Below, in pieces: positions 9,500-22,260 of a stretch of 64,000 nt of DNA (positions are counted from its first letter, which is position 1; every line of letters begins with the position of its first letter). The translations under genes were made by a program, and so were the position numbers. Under the pieces are notes generated by a model. It saw only the letters and a program-made list of their open reading frames with translations, was not told the DNA's origin and did not search any database. The stretch lies in NCBI GenBank assembly GCA_022749755.1, contig CM040453.1, positions 9,446,102-9,510,101 of the forward strand, read 5' to 3'. Source of the stretch: Azadirachta indica (lineage: Eukaryota; Streptophyta; Magnoliopsida; Sapindales; Meliaceae).

Positions 9500-12400
9500 T
9501 GTATCAGTAAGGCCGTCATTGAAGACAATATCAGCCATTGTTGATGAAGTTTTCACGACTTAATGAGGTAGATTTTGGTTCGTTTGTCCAAGAGTTTCCG
9601 ACGTAATAAGTATAAATCTTGCCTTCCGTCGCTACGAAGAAATCTTTTCGTCTGTCATCAACAACTGTTATTCCTCGATGATGAAACAAGACTGTTTCGC
9701 CGACAAGGAAAAAATCTTCTGTCATTATGAAATAAGTGTTCAGTAAGCTGCATTGAAAGACTTGATCAGCCATGTTGATTTTATGTGTGCAAGCTTAAAT
9801 GAAAGAGAATTTTGGATCGTGTGTTGAGATTTTCAGACGTAATAAATTAGTCTTTCCGTCGTTAGGAAGAAATCTTTCGTCGCGATGATTAATTGTTTTC
9901 ATCGTCATGAACAAACGTGGTTTCGCCTGCTAGGAAAAAATCTTCTGTCATAATGAATAATGTTCAGTAAGCCGTCATTGAAGACATTATCAGCCATGTT
10001 GATGATGTTTTTCACGCTTAATGAAGAGATTTTGGATCGTTTGTCGAGATTTTCAGACGTAATAAATATTATTCGCCGTTAGGAAGAAATCTTTCGTCGT
10101 GAAGAACAATTGTTTTCGTCGTCATGAAACCAATTGTTTTCGCCCGCAAGGAAAAAATCTTCTGTCATTATGAATAAATGTTCAGTAAGCTGCATTGAAG
10201 ACATTATCAGCCATGTTGATGATGTTTTCAGCGCTTAATGAAGAGATTTTGGTATCGTTTTGTCGAGATTTTTCAGACGTAATAAATATTCTTCCGTCGT
10301 TAGGAAGAAATCTTTCGTCGTGATGAACAATCTGTTTCGTCGTCATGAACATTGTTTCGCCGCTAGGAAAAAATCTTCTGTCATAATGAATAATGTTCAG
10401 TAAGCCGCATTGAAGACATTATCAGCCATGTTGAAATGATGTTTTCACGCTTAATGAAGAGATTTTGGATCGTTTGTCGAGAATTTTTCAGACGTAATAA
10501 ATATTATTCCGTCGCTAGGAAGAAATCTTTTCGTCGTGATGAACAATTGTTTCGTCGTCATGAACAATTGTTTCGCCGCTAGGAAAAAATCTTCTGTCAT
10601 AATGAATAAATGTTCAGTAAGCCGCATTGAAGACATTATCAGCCATGTTGATGATGTTTTCACGCTTAATGAAGAGATTTTTTGGATCGTTTGTCGAGAT
10701 TTTCAGACGTAATAAATATTCTTTTTCCGTCGTTAGGAAGAAATCTTTCGTCGTGATGAACAATTGTTTCGTCGTCATGAACAATTGTTTCGCCGCAAGG
10801 AAAAAATCTTCTGTCATAATGAATAAATTGTTCAGTAAGCCGCATTGAAGACATTATCAGCCATGTTGATGATGTTTTCACGCTTAATGAAGAGATTTTG
10901 GATCGTTTGTCGAGATTTTCAGACGTAATAAATATTCTTCCGTCGCTACGAAGAAATCTTTCGTCGTGATGAACAATTGTTTCGTCGTCATGAACAATTG
11001 TTTCGCCGCAAGGAAAAAATCTTCTGTCATTATGAATAATTGTTCAGTAAGCAGCATTGAAGACATTATCAGCCATGTTGATGATGTTTTCACGCTTAAT
11101 GAAGAGATTTTGGATCGTTTGTCGAGATTTTCAGACGTAATAAATATTCTTCCGTCGCTACGAAGAAATCTTTCGTCGTGATGAACAATTGTTTCGTCGT
11201 CATGAACAATTGTTTCGTCCGCAAGGAAAAAATCTTCTGTCATAATGAATAATTGTTCAGTAAGCCGCATTGAAGACATTATCAGCCATGTTGATGATGT
11301 TTTTCACGCTTAATGAAGAGATTTTGGATCGGTTGTCGAGATTTTCAGACGTAATAAATATTCTTCCGTCGTTAGGAAGAAAATCTTTCGTCGTGATGAA
11401 CAATTGTTTCGTCGTCATGAACAATTGTTTCGCCGCAAGGAAAAAATCTTCTGTCATAATGAATAAATTGTTCAGTAAGCCGCATTGAAGACATTATCAG
11501 CCATGTTGATGATGTTTTCACGCTTATTGAAGAGATTTTGGATCGTTTGTCGAGATTTTCAGACGTAATAAATATTCTTCCGTCGCTAGGAAGAAATCTT
11601 TCGTCGTGATGAACAATTGTTTCGTCGTCATGAACAATTGTTTCGCCGCTAGGAAAAAATCTTCTGTCATAATGAATTATTGTTCAGTAAGCCGCATTGA
11701 AGACATTATCAGCCATGTTGATGATGTTTTCACGCTTAATGAAGAGATTTTGGATCGTTTGTCGAGATTTTCAGACGTAATAAATATTCTTCCGTCGCTT
11801 AGGAAGAATCTTTCGTCGTGATGAACAATTGTTTCGTCGTCCATGAACAATTGTTTCGCCGCAAGGAAAAAATCTTCTGTCAAATGAATAATTGTTCAGT
11901 AAGCCGCATTGAAGACATTATCAGCCATGTTGATGATGTTTTCACATGCTTAATGAAGAGATTTTGGATCGTTTGTCGAGATTTTCAGACGTAATAAATA
12001 TTCTTCCGTCGCTAGGAAGAAATCTTTCGTCGTGATGAACAATTGTTTCGTCGTCATGAACAATTGTTTCGCCGCAAGGAAAAATCTTCTGTCATAATGA
12101 ATAAATGTTCAGTAAGCCGCATTGAAGACATTATCAGCCATGTTGATGATGTTTTCACGCTTAATGAAGAGATTTTGGATCGTTTGTCGAGATTTTCAGA
12201 CGTAATAAATATTCTTCCGTCGCTACGAAGAAATCTTTCGTCGTGATGAACAATTGTTTCGTCGTCATGAACAATTTGTTTCGCCGCTAGGAAAAATATC
12301 TTCTGTCATAATGAATAATTGTTCAGTAAGCCGCATTGAAGACATTATCAGCCATGTTGATGATGTTTTCACGCTTAATGAAGAGATTTTGGATCGTTTG

Positions 12401-13750
12401 TCGAGATTTTCAGACGTAATAAATAATTCTTCCGTCGTTAGGAAGAAATCTTTCGTCGGGAATGAACAATTGTTTCGTCGTCATGAACAATTGTTTCGCC
12501 GCAAGGAAAAAATCTTCTGTCATAAATGAATAATTGTTCAGTAAGCCGCATTGAAGACATTATCAGCCATGTTGATGATGTTTTCACGCTTAATGAAGAG
12601 ATTTTGGATCGTTTGTCGAGATTTTCAGACGAAAATAAATATTCTTCCGTCGTTAGGAAGAAATTCTTTCGTCGTGTGAGACAAAATATTTTTGTTTTTC
12701 GTGTCATGAACAATTGTTTCGCCGCAAGGAATAAAAATCTTCTGTCATAATGAATAATTGTTCAGTAAGCCGCATTGAAGACATTATCAGCCATGTTGAT
12801 GATGTTTTCATGCTTAATGAAGAGATTTTGGATCGTTTTGTCGAGATTTTCAGACGTAATAACTTAATCATTGTATTCTTCCGTCGTTTAGGAAGAAATC
12901 TTTCGTCGTGATGAACAATTGTTTCGTCGTGATGAACAATTGTTTCGCCGCAAGGAAAAAATCTTCTGTCATAATGAATAATTGTTCAGTAAGCCGCATT
13001 GAAGACATTATCAGCCATGTTGATGATGTTTTCACGCTTAATGAAGAGATTTTGGATCGTTTGTCGAGATTTTCAGACGTAATAAATTCTTTTTGCTCTC
13101 CGTCGTTAGGAAGAAAATCTTTCGTCGGGATGAACAATTGTTTCGTTGTCATGAACAATGGTGTTTCGCCGCAAGGAAAAAATCTTCTGTCATAATGATA
13201 TAATGTGTTCAGTAAGCCGCATTGAAGACATTATCAGCCATGTTGATGATGTTTTCACGCTTAATGAAGAGATTTTGGATCGTTTGTCGAGATTTTCAGA
13301 CGTAATAAATATTCTTCCGTCGTTAGGAAGAAATTCTTTCGTCGTGATGAAATCAATTGTTTCGTCGTCATGAACAATTGTTTCGCCGCAAGGAAAAAAT
13401 CTTCTGTCATTATGAATAATTGTTCAGTAAGCCGCATTGAAGACATTATCAGCCATGTTGATGATGTTTTCACGCTTAATGAAGAGATTTTGGATCGTTT
13501 GTCGAGATTTTCAGACGTAAATAAATATTCTTCCGTCGTTAGGAAGAAATCTTTCGTCGTGATGAACAATTCTTTCGTCGTCATGAACAATTGTTTCGCA
13601 CGCTAGGAAAAAAATCTTCTGTCATAATGAATAATTGTGTTCAGTAAGCCGCATTGAAGACATTATCAGCCATGTTGATGATGTTTTCACGCTTAATGAA
13701 GAGATTTTGGATCGTTTTGTCGAGATTTTCAGACGTAATAAATATTATTC
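9500..13750 (+). repeat. Indel-rich stretch of the satellite
   Basis: The unit remains recognisable throughout, but single-base insertions are frequent, worst at about 9,500-10,160. Examples are AAGGCCGTCATTG, ACGACTTAATGAGG and TTGGTATCG, and the unit from 9,425 is about 17 bp too long. Later examples include CGACGAAAATAAAT near 12,628, a garbled join near 12,670-12,705, and TAACTTAATCATTG near 12,858. Changes are mainly insertions rather than substitutions. This looks more like poorly polished long-read consensus than sequence decay, though the sequence alone cannot settle it. The edges given are approximate. Confidence 0.8.
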
Positions 13751-14412
13751 CGTCGCTAGGAAGAAATCTTTCGTCGTGATGAACAATTGTTTCGTCGTCA
13801 TGAACAATTGTTTCGCCGCAAGGAAAAAATCTTCTGTCATAATGAATAAATGTTCAGTAAGCCGCATTGAAGACATTATCAGCCATGTTGATGATGTTTT
13901 CACGCTTAATGAAGAGATTTTGGATCGTTTGTCGAGATTTTCAGACGTAATAAATATTCTTCCGTCGTTAGGAAGAAATCTTTCGTCGTGATGAACAATT
14001 GTTTCGTCGTCATGAACAATTGTTTCGCCGCAGGAAAAAATCTTCTGTCATAATGAATAATTGTTCAGTAAGCCGCATTGAAGACATTATCAGCCATGTT
14101 GATGATGTTTTCACGCTTAATGAAGAGATTTTGGATCGTTTGTCGAGATTTTCAGACGTAATAAATATTCTTCCGTCGTTAGGAAGAAAATCTTTCGTCG
14201 TGATGAACAATTGTTTCGTCGTCATGAACAATTGTTTCGCCGCAAGGAAAAAATCTTCTGTCATAATGAATAATTGTTCAGTAAGCCGCATTGAAGACAT
14301 TATCAGCCATGTTGATGATGTTTTTCACGCTTAATGAAGAGATTTTGGATCGTTTGTCGAGATTTTCAGACGTAATAAATATTCTTCCGTCGTTAGGAAG
14401 AAATCTTTCGTC

Positions 14413-15685
14413 GGGATGAACAATTGTTTCGTCGTCATGAACAATTGTTTCGCCGCTAGGAAAAAATCTTCTGTCATAATGAATAAATGTTCAGTAAGCC
14501 GCATTGAAGACATTATCAGCCATGTTGATGATGTTTTCACGCTTAATGAAGAGATTTTTGATTGTTTGTCGAGATTTTCAGACGTAATAAATATTCTTCC
14601 GTCGTTAGGAAGAAGTCTTTCGTCGTGATGAACAATTCTTTCGTCGTCATGAACAATTGTTTCGCCGCTAGGAAAAAATCTTCTGTCATAATGAATAATT
14701 GTTCAGTAAGCCGCATTGAAGACATTATCAGCCATGTTGATGATGTTTTCACGCTTAATGAAGAGATTTTGGATCGTTTGTCGAGATTTTCAGACGTAAT
14801 AAATATTCTTCCGTCGTTAGGAAGAAATCTTTCGTCGTGATGAACAATTGTTTCGTCGTCATGAACAATTGTTTCGCCGCAAGGAAAAAAATCTTCTGTC
14901 ATTATGAATAATTGTTCAGTAAGCCGCATTGAAGACATTATCAGCCATGTTGATGATGTTTTCACGCTTAATGAAGAGATTTTGGATCGTTTGTCGAGAT
15001 TTTCAGACGTAATAAATATTCTTCCGTCGTTAGGAAGAAATCTTTCGTCGTGATGAACAATTGTTTCGTCGTCATGAACAATTGTTTCGCCGCTAGGAAA
15101 AAATCTTCTGTCATAATGAATAATTGTTCAGTAAGCCGCATTGAAGACATTAGCAGCCATGTTGATGATGTTTTCACGCTTAATGAAGAGATTTTGGATC
15201 GTTTGTCGAGATTTTCAGACGTAATAAATATTATTCCGTCACTAGGAAGAAATCTTTCGTCGTGATGAACAATTGTTTCGTCGTCATGAACAATTGTTTC
15301 GCCGCTAGGAAAAAATCTTCTGTCATAATGAATAATTGTTCAGTAAGCCGCATTGAAGACATTATCAGCCATGTTGATGATGTTTTCACGCTTAATGAAG
15401 AGATTTTTGATTGTTTGTCGAGATTTTCAGATGTAATAAATATTCTTCCGTCGTTAGGAAGAAGTCTTTCGTCGTGATGAACAATTCTTTCGTCGTCATG
15501 AACAATTGTTTCGCCGCTAGGAAAAAATCTTCTGTCATTATGAATAATTGTTCAGTAAGCTGCATTGAAGACATTATCAGCCATGTTGATGATGTTTTCA
15601 CGCTTAATGAAGAGATTTTGGATCGTTTGTCGAGATTTTCAGACGTAATAAATATTATTCCGTCGTTAGGAAGAAATCTTTCGTC
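14413..15685 (+). repeat. Tetramer-like higher-order repeat
   Basis: The unit from 14,413 carries GATTTTTGATTGTTTGTCG and the ending GAAGAAGTCTTTCG, and the next unit (from 14,625) opens with AACAATTCTTTCG. The same set returns in the units from 15,262 and 15,474, a shift of 849 bp or four units. A unit with ATTAGCAGCC and ATTATTCCGTCAC lies between them, from 15,050. Only about one and a half copies are visible, so this is a local duplication and not a proven long-range higher-order repeat. Confidence 0.6.
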
Positions 15686-18600
15686 GTGATCAACAATTGT
15701 TTCGTCATCATGAACAATTGTTTCGCCGCAAGGAAAAAATCTTCTGTCATAATGAATAATTGTTCAGTAAGCCGCATTGAAGACATTATCAGCCATGTTG
15801 ATGATGTTTTCACGCTTAATGAAGAGATTTTGGATCGTTTGTCGAGATTTTCAGACGTAATAAATATTCTTCCGTCGTTAGGAAGAAATCTTTCGTCGTG
15901 ATGAACAATTGTTTCGTCGTCATGAACAATTGTTTCGCCGCAAGGAAAAAATCTTCTGTCATAATGAATAATTGTTCAGTAAGCCGCATTGAAGACATTA
16001 TCAGCCATGTTGATGATGTTTTCACGCTTAATGAAGAGATTTTGGATCGTTTGTCGAGATTTTCAGACGTAATAAATATTCTTCCGTCGTTAGGAAGAAA
16101 TCTTTCGTCGTGATGAACAATTGTTTCGTCGTCATGAACAATTGTTTCGCCGCTAGGAAAAAATCTTCTGTCATAATGAATAATTGTTCAGTAAGCCGCA
16201 TTGAAGACATTATCAGCCATGTTGATGATGTTTTCATGCTTAATGAAGAGATTTTTGGATCGTTTGTCGAGATTTTCAGACGTAATAAATATTTATTCTT
16301 CCGTCGTTAGGAAGAAATCTTTCGTCGTGATGAACAATTGTTTCGTCGTCATGAACAATTGTTTCGCCGCTAGGAAAAAATCTTCTGTCATAATGAATAA
16401 TTGTTCAGTAAGCCGCATTGAAGACATTATCAGCCATGTTGATGATGTTTTCACGCTTAATGAAGAGATTTTGGATCGTTTGTCGAGATTTTCAGACGTA
16501 ATAAATATTCTTCCGTCGTTAGGAAGAAATCTTTCGTCGTGATGAACAATTGTTTCGTCGTCATGAACAATTGTTTCGCCGCTAGGAAAAAATCTTCTGT
16601 CATAATGAATAATTGTTCAGTAAGCCGCATTGAAGACATTATCAGCCATGTTGATGATGTTTTCACGCTTAATGAAGAGATTTTGGATCGTTTGTCGAGA
16701 TTTTCAGACGTAATAAATATTCTTCCGTCGTTAGGAAGAAATCTTTCGTCGTGATGAACAATTGTTTCGTCGTCATGAACAATTGTTTCGCCGCAAGGAA
16801 AAAATCTTCTGTCATAATGAATAATTGTTCAGTAAGCCGCATTGAAGACATTATCAGCCATGTTGATGATGTTTTCACGCTTAATGAAGAGATTTTGGAT
16901 CGTTTGTCGAGATTTTCAGACGTAATAAATATTCTTCCGTCGTTAGGAAGAAATCTTTCGTCGTGATGAACAATTGTTTCGTCGTCATGAACAATTGTTT
17001 CGCCGCTAGGAAAAAATCTTCTGTCATAATGAATAATTGTTCAGTAAGCCGCATTGAAGACATTATCAGCCATGTTGATGATGTTTTCACGCTTAATGAA
17101 GAGATTTTGGATCGTTTGTCGAGATTTTCAGACGTAATAAATATTCTTCCGTCGTTAGGAAGAAATCTTTCGTCGTGATGAACAATTGTTTCGTCGTCAT
17201 GAACAATTGTTTCGCCGCAAGGAAAAAATCTTCTGTCATAATGAATAATTGTTCAGTAAGCCGCATTGAAGACATTATCAGCCATGTTGATGATGTTTTC
17301 ACGCTTAATGAAGAGATTTTGGATCGTTTGTCGAGATTTTCAGACGTAATAAATATTCTTCCGTCGTTAGGAAGAAATCTTTTGTCGTGATGAACAATTA
17401 TTTCGTCGTCATGAACAATTGTTTCGCCGCTAGGAAAAAATCTTCTGTCATAATGAATAATTGTTCAGTAAGCCGCATTGAAGACATTATCAGCCATGTT
17501 GATGATGTTTTCACGCTTAATGAAGAGATTTTGGATCGTTTGTCGAGATTTTCAGACGTAATAAATATTCTTCCGTCGTTAGGAAGAAATCTTTCGTCGG
17601 GATGAACAATTGTTTCGTCGTCATGAACAATTGTTTCGCCGCAAGGAAAAAATCTTCTGTCATTATGAATAATTGTTCAGTAAGCTGCATTGAAGACTTT
17701 ATCAGCCATGTTGATGATGTTTTCACGCTTAATGAAGAGATTTTGGATCGTTTGTCGAGATTTTCAGACGTAATAAATATTCTTCCGTCGTTAGGAAGAA
17801 ATCTTTCGTCGTGATGAACAATTGTTTCGTCGTCATGAACAATTGTTTCTCCGCTAGGAAAAAATCTTCTGTCATTATGAATAATTGTTCAGTAAGCCGC
17901 ATTGAAGACATTATCAGCCATGTTGATGATGTTTTCACGCTTAATGAAGAGATTTTGGATCGTTTGTCGAGATTTTCAGACGTAATAAATATTCTTCCGT
18001 CGTTAGGAAGAAGTCTTTCGTCGTGATGAACAATTCTTTCGTCGTCATGAACAATTGTTTCGCCGCTAGGAAAAAATCTTCTGTCATAATGAATAATTGT
18101 TCAGTAAGCCGCATTGAAGACATTAGCAGCCATGTTGATGATGTTTTCACGCTTAATGAAGAGATTTTGGATCGTTTGTCGAGATTTTCAGACGTAATAA
18201 ATATTCTTCCGTCGTTAGGAAGAAATCTTTCGTCGTGATGAACAATTGTTTCGTCGTCATGAACAATTGTTTCTCCGCTAGGAAAAAATCTTCTGTCATT
18301 ATGAATAATTGTTCAGTAAGCCGCATTGAAGACATTATCAGCCATGTTGATGATGTTTTCACGCTTAATGAAGAGATTTTGGATCGTTTGTCGAGATTTT
18401 CAGACGTAATAAATATTCTCCGTCGTTAGGAAGAAATCTTTCGTCGTGATGAACAATTGTTTCGTCGTCATGAACAATTGTTTCGCCGCAAGGAAAAAAT
18501 CTTCTGTCATAATGAATAAATTGTTCAGTAAGCCGCATTGAAGACATTATCAGCCATGTTGATGATGTTTTCACGCTTAATGAAGAGATTTTGGATCGTT

Positions 18601-19720
18601 TGTCGAGATTTTCAGACGTAATAAATATTCTTCCGTCGTTAGGAAGAAATCTTTCGTCGTGATGAACAATTGTTTCGTCGTCATGAACAATTGTTTCGCC
18701 GCAAGGAAAAAATCTTCTGTCATTATGAATAATTGTTCAGTAAGCTGCATTGAAGACATTATCAGCCATGTTGATGATGTTTTCACGCTTAATGAAGAGA
18801 TTTTGGATCGTTTGTCGAGATTTTCAGACGTAATAAATATTCTTCCGTCGTTAGGAAGAAATCTTTCGTCGGGATGAACAATTGTTTCGTCGTCATGAAC
18901 AATTGTTTCGCCGCAAGGAAAAAATCTTCTGTCATTATGAATAATTGTTCAGTAAGCCGCATTGAAGACATTATCAGCCATGTTGATGATGTTTTCACGC
19001 TTAATGAAGAGATTTTGGATCGTTTGTCGAGATTTTCAGACGTAATAAATATTCTTCCGTCGTTAGGAAGAAATCTTTCGTCGTGATGAACAATTGTTTC
19101 GTCGTCATGAACAATTGTTTCGCCGCAAGGAAAAAATCTTCTGTCATAATGAATAAATTGTTCAGTAAGCCGCATTGAAGACATTATCAGCCATGTTGAT
19201 GATGTTTTCACGCTTAATGAAGAGATTTTGGATCGTTTGTCGAGATTTTCAGACGTAATAAATATTCTTCCGTCGTTAGGAAGAAATCTTTCGTCGTGAT
19301 GAACAATTGTTTCGTCGTCATGAACAATTGTTTCGCCGCTAGGAAAAAAATCTTCTGTCATAATGAATAATTGTTCAGTAAGCCGCATTGAAGACATTAT
19401 CAGCCATGTTGATGATGTTTTCACGCTTAATGAAGAGATTTTGGATCGTTTGTCGAGATTTTCAGACGTAATAAATATTCTTCCGTCGTTAGGAAGAAAT
19501 CTTTCGTCGTGATGAACAATTGTTTCGTCGTCATGAACAATTGTTTCGCCGCAAGGAAAAAATCTTCTGTCATAATGAATAATTGTTCAGTAAGCCGCAT
19601 TGAAGACATTATCAGCCATGTTGATGATGTTTTCACGCTTAATGAAGAGATTTTGGATCGTTTGTCGAGATTTTCAGACGTAATAAATATTCTTCCGTCG
19701 TTAGGAAGAAATCTTTCGTC

Positions 19721-19927
19721 GTGATGAACAATTGTTTCGTCGTCATGAACAATTGTTTCGCCGCAAGGAAAAAATCTTCTGTCATAATGAATAATTGTTC
19801 AGTAAGCCGCATTGAAGACATTATCAGCCATGTTGATGATGTTTTCACGCTTAATGAAGAGATTTTGGATCGTTTGTCGAGATTTTCAGACGTAATAAAT
19901 ATTCTTTCGTTCCGTTTCGTCGCTGTC
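19721..19927 (+). repeat. 207-bp unit with a scrambled block 1
   Basis: After AATAAATATTCTT the expected CCGTCGTTAGG block is replaced by TCGTTCCGTTTCGTCGC before GTCGTGATGAAC. The change alters the length so that two neighbouring units fall in one open frame, which is accidental. It may be a small rearrangement between CGTCG-bearing blocks or a consensus error. Confidence 0.7.
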
Positions 19928-21350
19928 GTGATGAACAATTGTTTCGTCGTCATGAACAATTGTTTCGCCGCAAGGAAAAAATCTTCTGTCATAATGAATA
20001 ATTGTTCAGTAAGCCGCATTGAAGACATTATCAGCCATGTTGATGATGTTTTCACGCTTAATGAAGAGATTTTGGATCGTTTGTCGAGATTTTCAGACGT
20101 AATAAATATTCTTCCGTCGTTAGGAAGAAATCTTTCGTCGTGATGAACAATTTTTTCGTCGTCATGAACAATTGTTTCGCCGCAAGGAAAAAATCTTCTG
20201 TCATAATGAATTATTGTTCAGTAAGCTGCATTGAAGACATTATCAGCCATGTTGATGATGTTTTCACGCTTAATGAAGAGATTTTGGATCGTTTGTCGAG
20301 ATTTTCAGACGTAATAAATATTCTTCCGTCGTTAGGAAGAAATCTTTCGTCGTGATGAACAATTGTTTCGTCGTCATGAACAATTGTTTCGCCGCAAGGA
20401 AAAAATCTTCTGTCATAATGAATAATTGTTCAGTAAGCCGCATTGAAGACATTATCAGCCATGTTGATGATGTTTTCACGCTTAATGAAGAGATTTTGGA
20501 TCGTTTGTCGAGATTTTCAGACGTAATAAATATTCTTCCGTCGTTAGGAAGAAATCTTTCGTCGTGATGAACAATTGTTTCGTCGTCATGAACAATTGTT
20601 TCGCCGCAAGGAAAAAATCTTCTGTCATAATGAATAATTGTTCAGTAAGCCGCATTGAAGACATTATCAGCCATGTTGATGATGTTTTCACGCTTAATGA
20701 AGAGATTTTGGATCGTTTGTCGAGATTTTCAGACGTAAATAAATATTCTTCCGTCGTTAGGAAGAAATCTTTCGTCGTGATGAAACAATTGTTTCGTCGT
20801 CATGAACAATTGTTTCGCCGCAAGGAAAAAATCTTCTGTCATAATGAATAATTGTTCAGTAAGCCGCATTGAAGACATTATCAGCCATGTTGATGATGTT
20901 TTCACGCTTAATGAAGAGATTTTGGATCGTTTGTCGAGATTTTCAGACGTAATAAATATTCTTCCGTCGTAGGAAGAAATCTTTCGTCGTGATGAACAAT
21001 TGTTTCGTCGTCATGAACAATTGTTTCGCCGCAAGGAAAAAAATCTTCTGTCATAATGAATAATTGTTCAGTAAGCCGCATTGAAGACATTATCAGCCAT
21101 GTTGATGATGTTTTCACGCTTAATGAAGAGATTTTGGATCGTTTGTCGAGATTTTCAGACGTAATAAATATTCTTCCGTCGTTAGGAAGAAATCTTTCGT
21201 CGTGATGAACAATTGTTTCGTCGTCATGAACAATTGTTTCGCCGCAAGGAAAAAATCTTCTGTCATTATGAATAATTGTTCAGTAAGCTGCATTGAAGAC
21301 ATTATCAGCCATGTTGATGATGTTTTCACGCTTAATGAAGAGATTTTGGA

Positions 21351-21545
21351 TCGTTTGTCGAGCTTTTCAGACGTAATAAATATTCTTCCGTCGTTAGGAA
21401 GAAATCTTTCGTTGGGATGAACAACTGTATCGTCGTCATGAACAATTGTTTCGCCGCAAGGAAAAAATCTTCTTTCATAATGAATAATTGTTCAGTAAGC
21501 CGCATTGAAGACATTATCAGACATGTTGATGATGTTTTCACGCTT
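21351..21545 (+). repeat. Rare-variant unit with an inverted counterpart near 39.5 kb
   Basis: This stretch combines uncommon variants: GAGCTTTTCAG, CGTTGGGATGAACAACTG, TGTATCGTC, TCTTCTTTCATAATG and TCAGACATGTTG. The same combination, as reverse complement, occurs at about 39,431-39,600. Sharing the whole set indicates descent from one copy by duplication and not independent mutation. Confidence 0.85.
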
Positions 21546-22049
21546 AATGAAGAGATTTTGGATCGTTTGTCGAGATTTTCAGACGTAATAAATATTCTTC
21601 CGTCGTTAGGAAGAAATCTTTCGTCGTGATGAACAATTGTTTCGTCGTCATGAACAATTGTTTCGCCGCTAGGAAAAAATCTTCTGTCATAATGAATAAT
21701 TGTTCAGTAAGCCGCATTGAAGACATTATCAGCCATGTTGATGATGTTTTCACGCTTAATGAAGAGATTTTGGATCGTTTGTCGAGATTTTCAGACGTAA
21801 TAAATATTCTTCCGTCGTTAGGAAGAAATCTTTCGTCGTGATGAACAATTGTTTCGTCGTCATGAACAATTGTTTCGCCGCAAGGAAAAAATCTTCTGTC
21901 ATAATGAATAATTGTTCAGTAAGCCGCATTGAAGACATTATCAGCCATGTTGATGATGTTTTCACGCTTAATGAAGAGATTTTGGATCGTTTGTCGAGAT
22001 TTTCAGACGTAATAAATATTCTTCCGTCGTTAGGAAGAAATCTTTCGTC

Positions 22050-22260
22050 GTGATGAACAATTGTTTCGTCGTCATGAACAATTGTTTCGCCGCAAGGAAA
22101 AAATCTTCTGTCATAATGAATAATTGTTCAGTAAGCCGCATTGAAGACATTATCAGCCATGTTGATGATGTTTTCACGCTTAATGAAGAGATTTTGGATC
22201 GTTTTCGGATTTTCAGACGTAATAAATATTTTGTCGTTAGGAAGAAATCTTCGTCGTGAT
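22050..22260 (+). repeat. Unit with several small deletions
   Basis: Relative to its neighbours, the unit loses bases at GATCGTTTTCGGATTTTC, at AATATTTTGTCG and at ATCTTCGTCGTGATTCG. At its right end the first AACAATTG palindrome is missing. The neighbours are clean, so this is a single damaged unit or a local consensus error. Confidence 0.7.
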
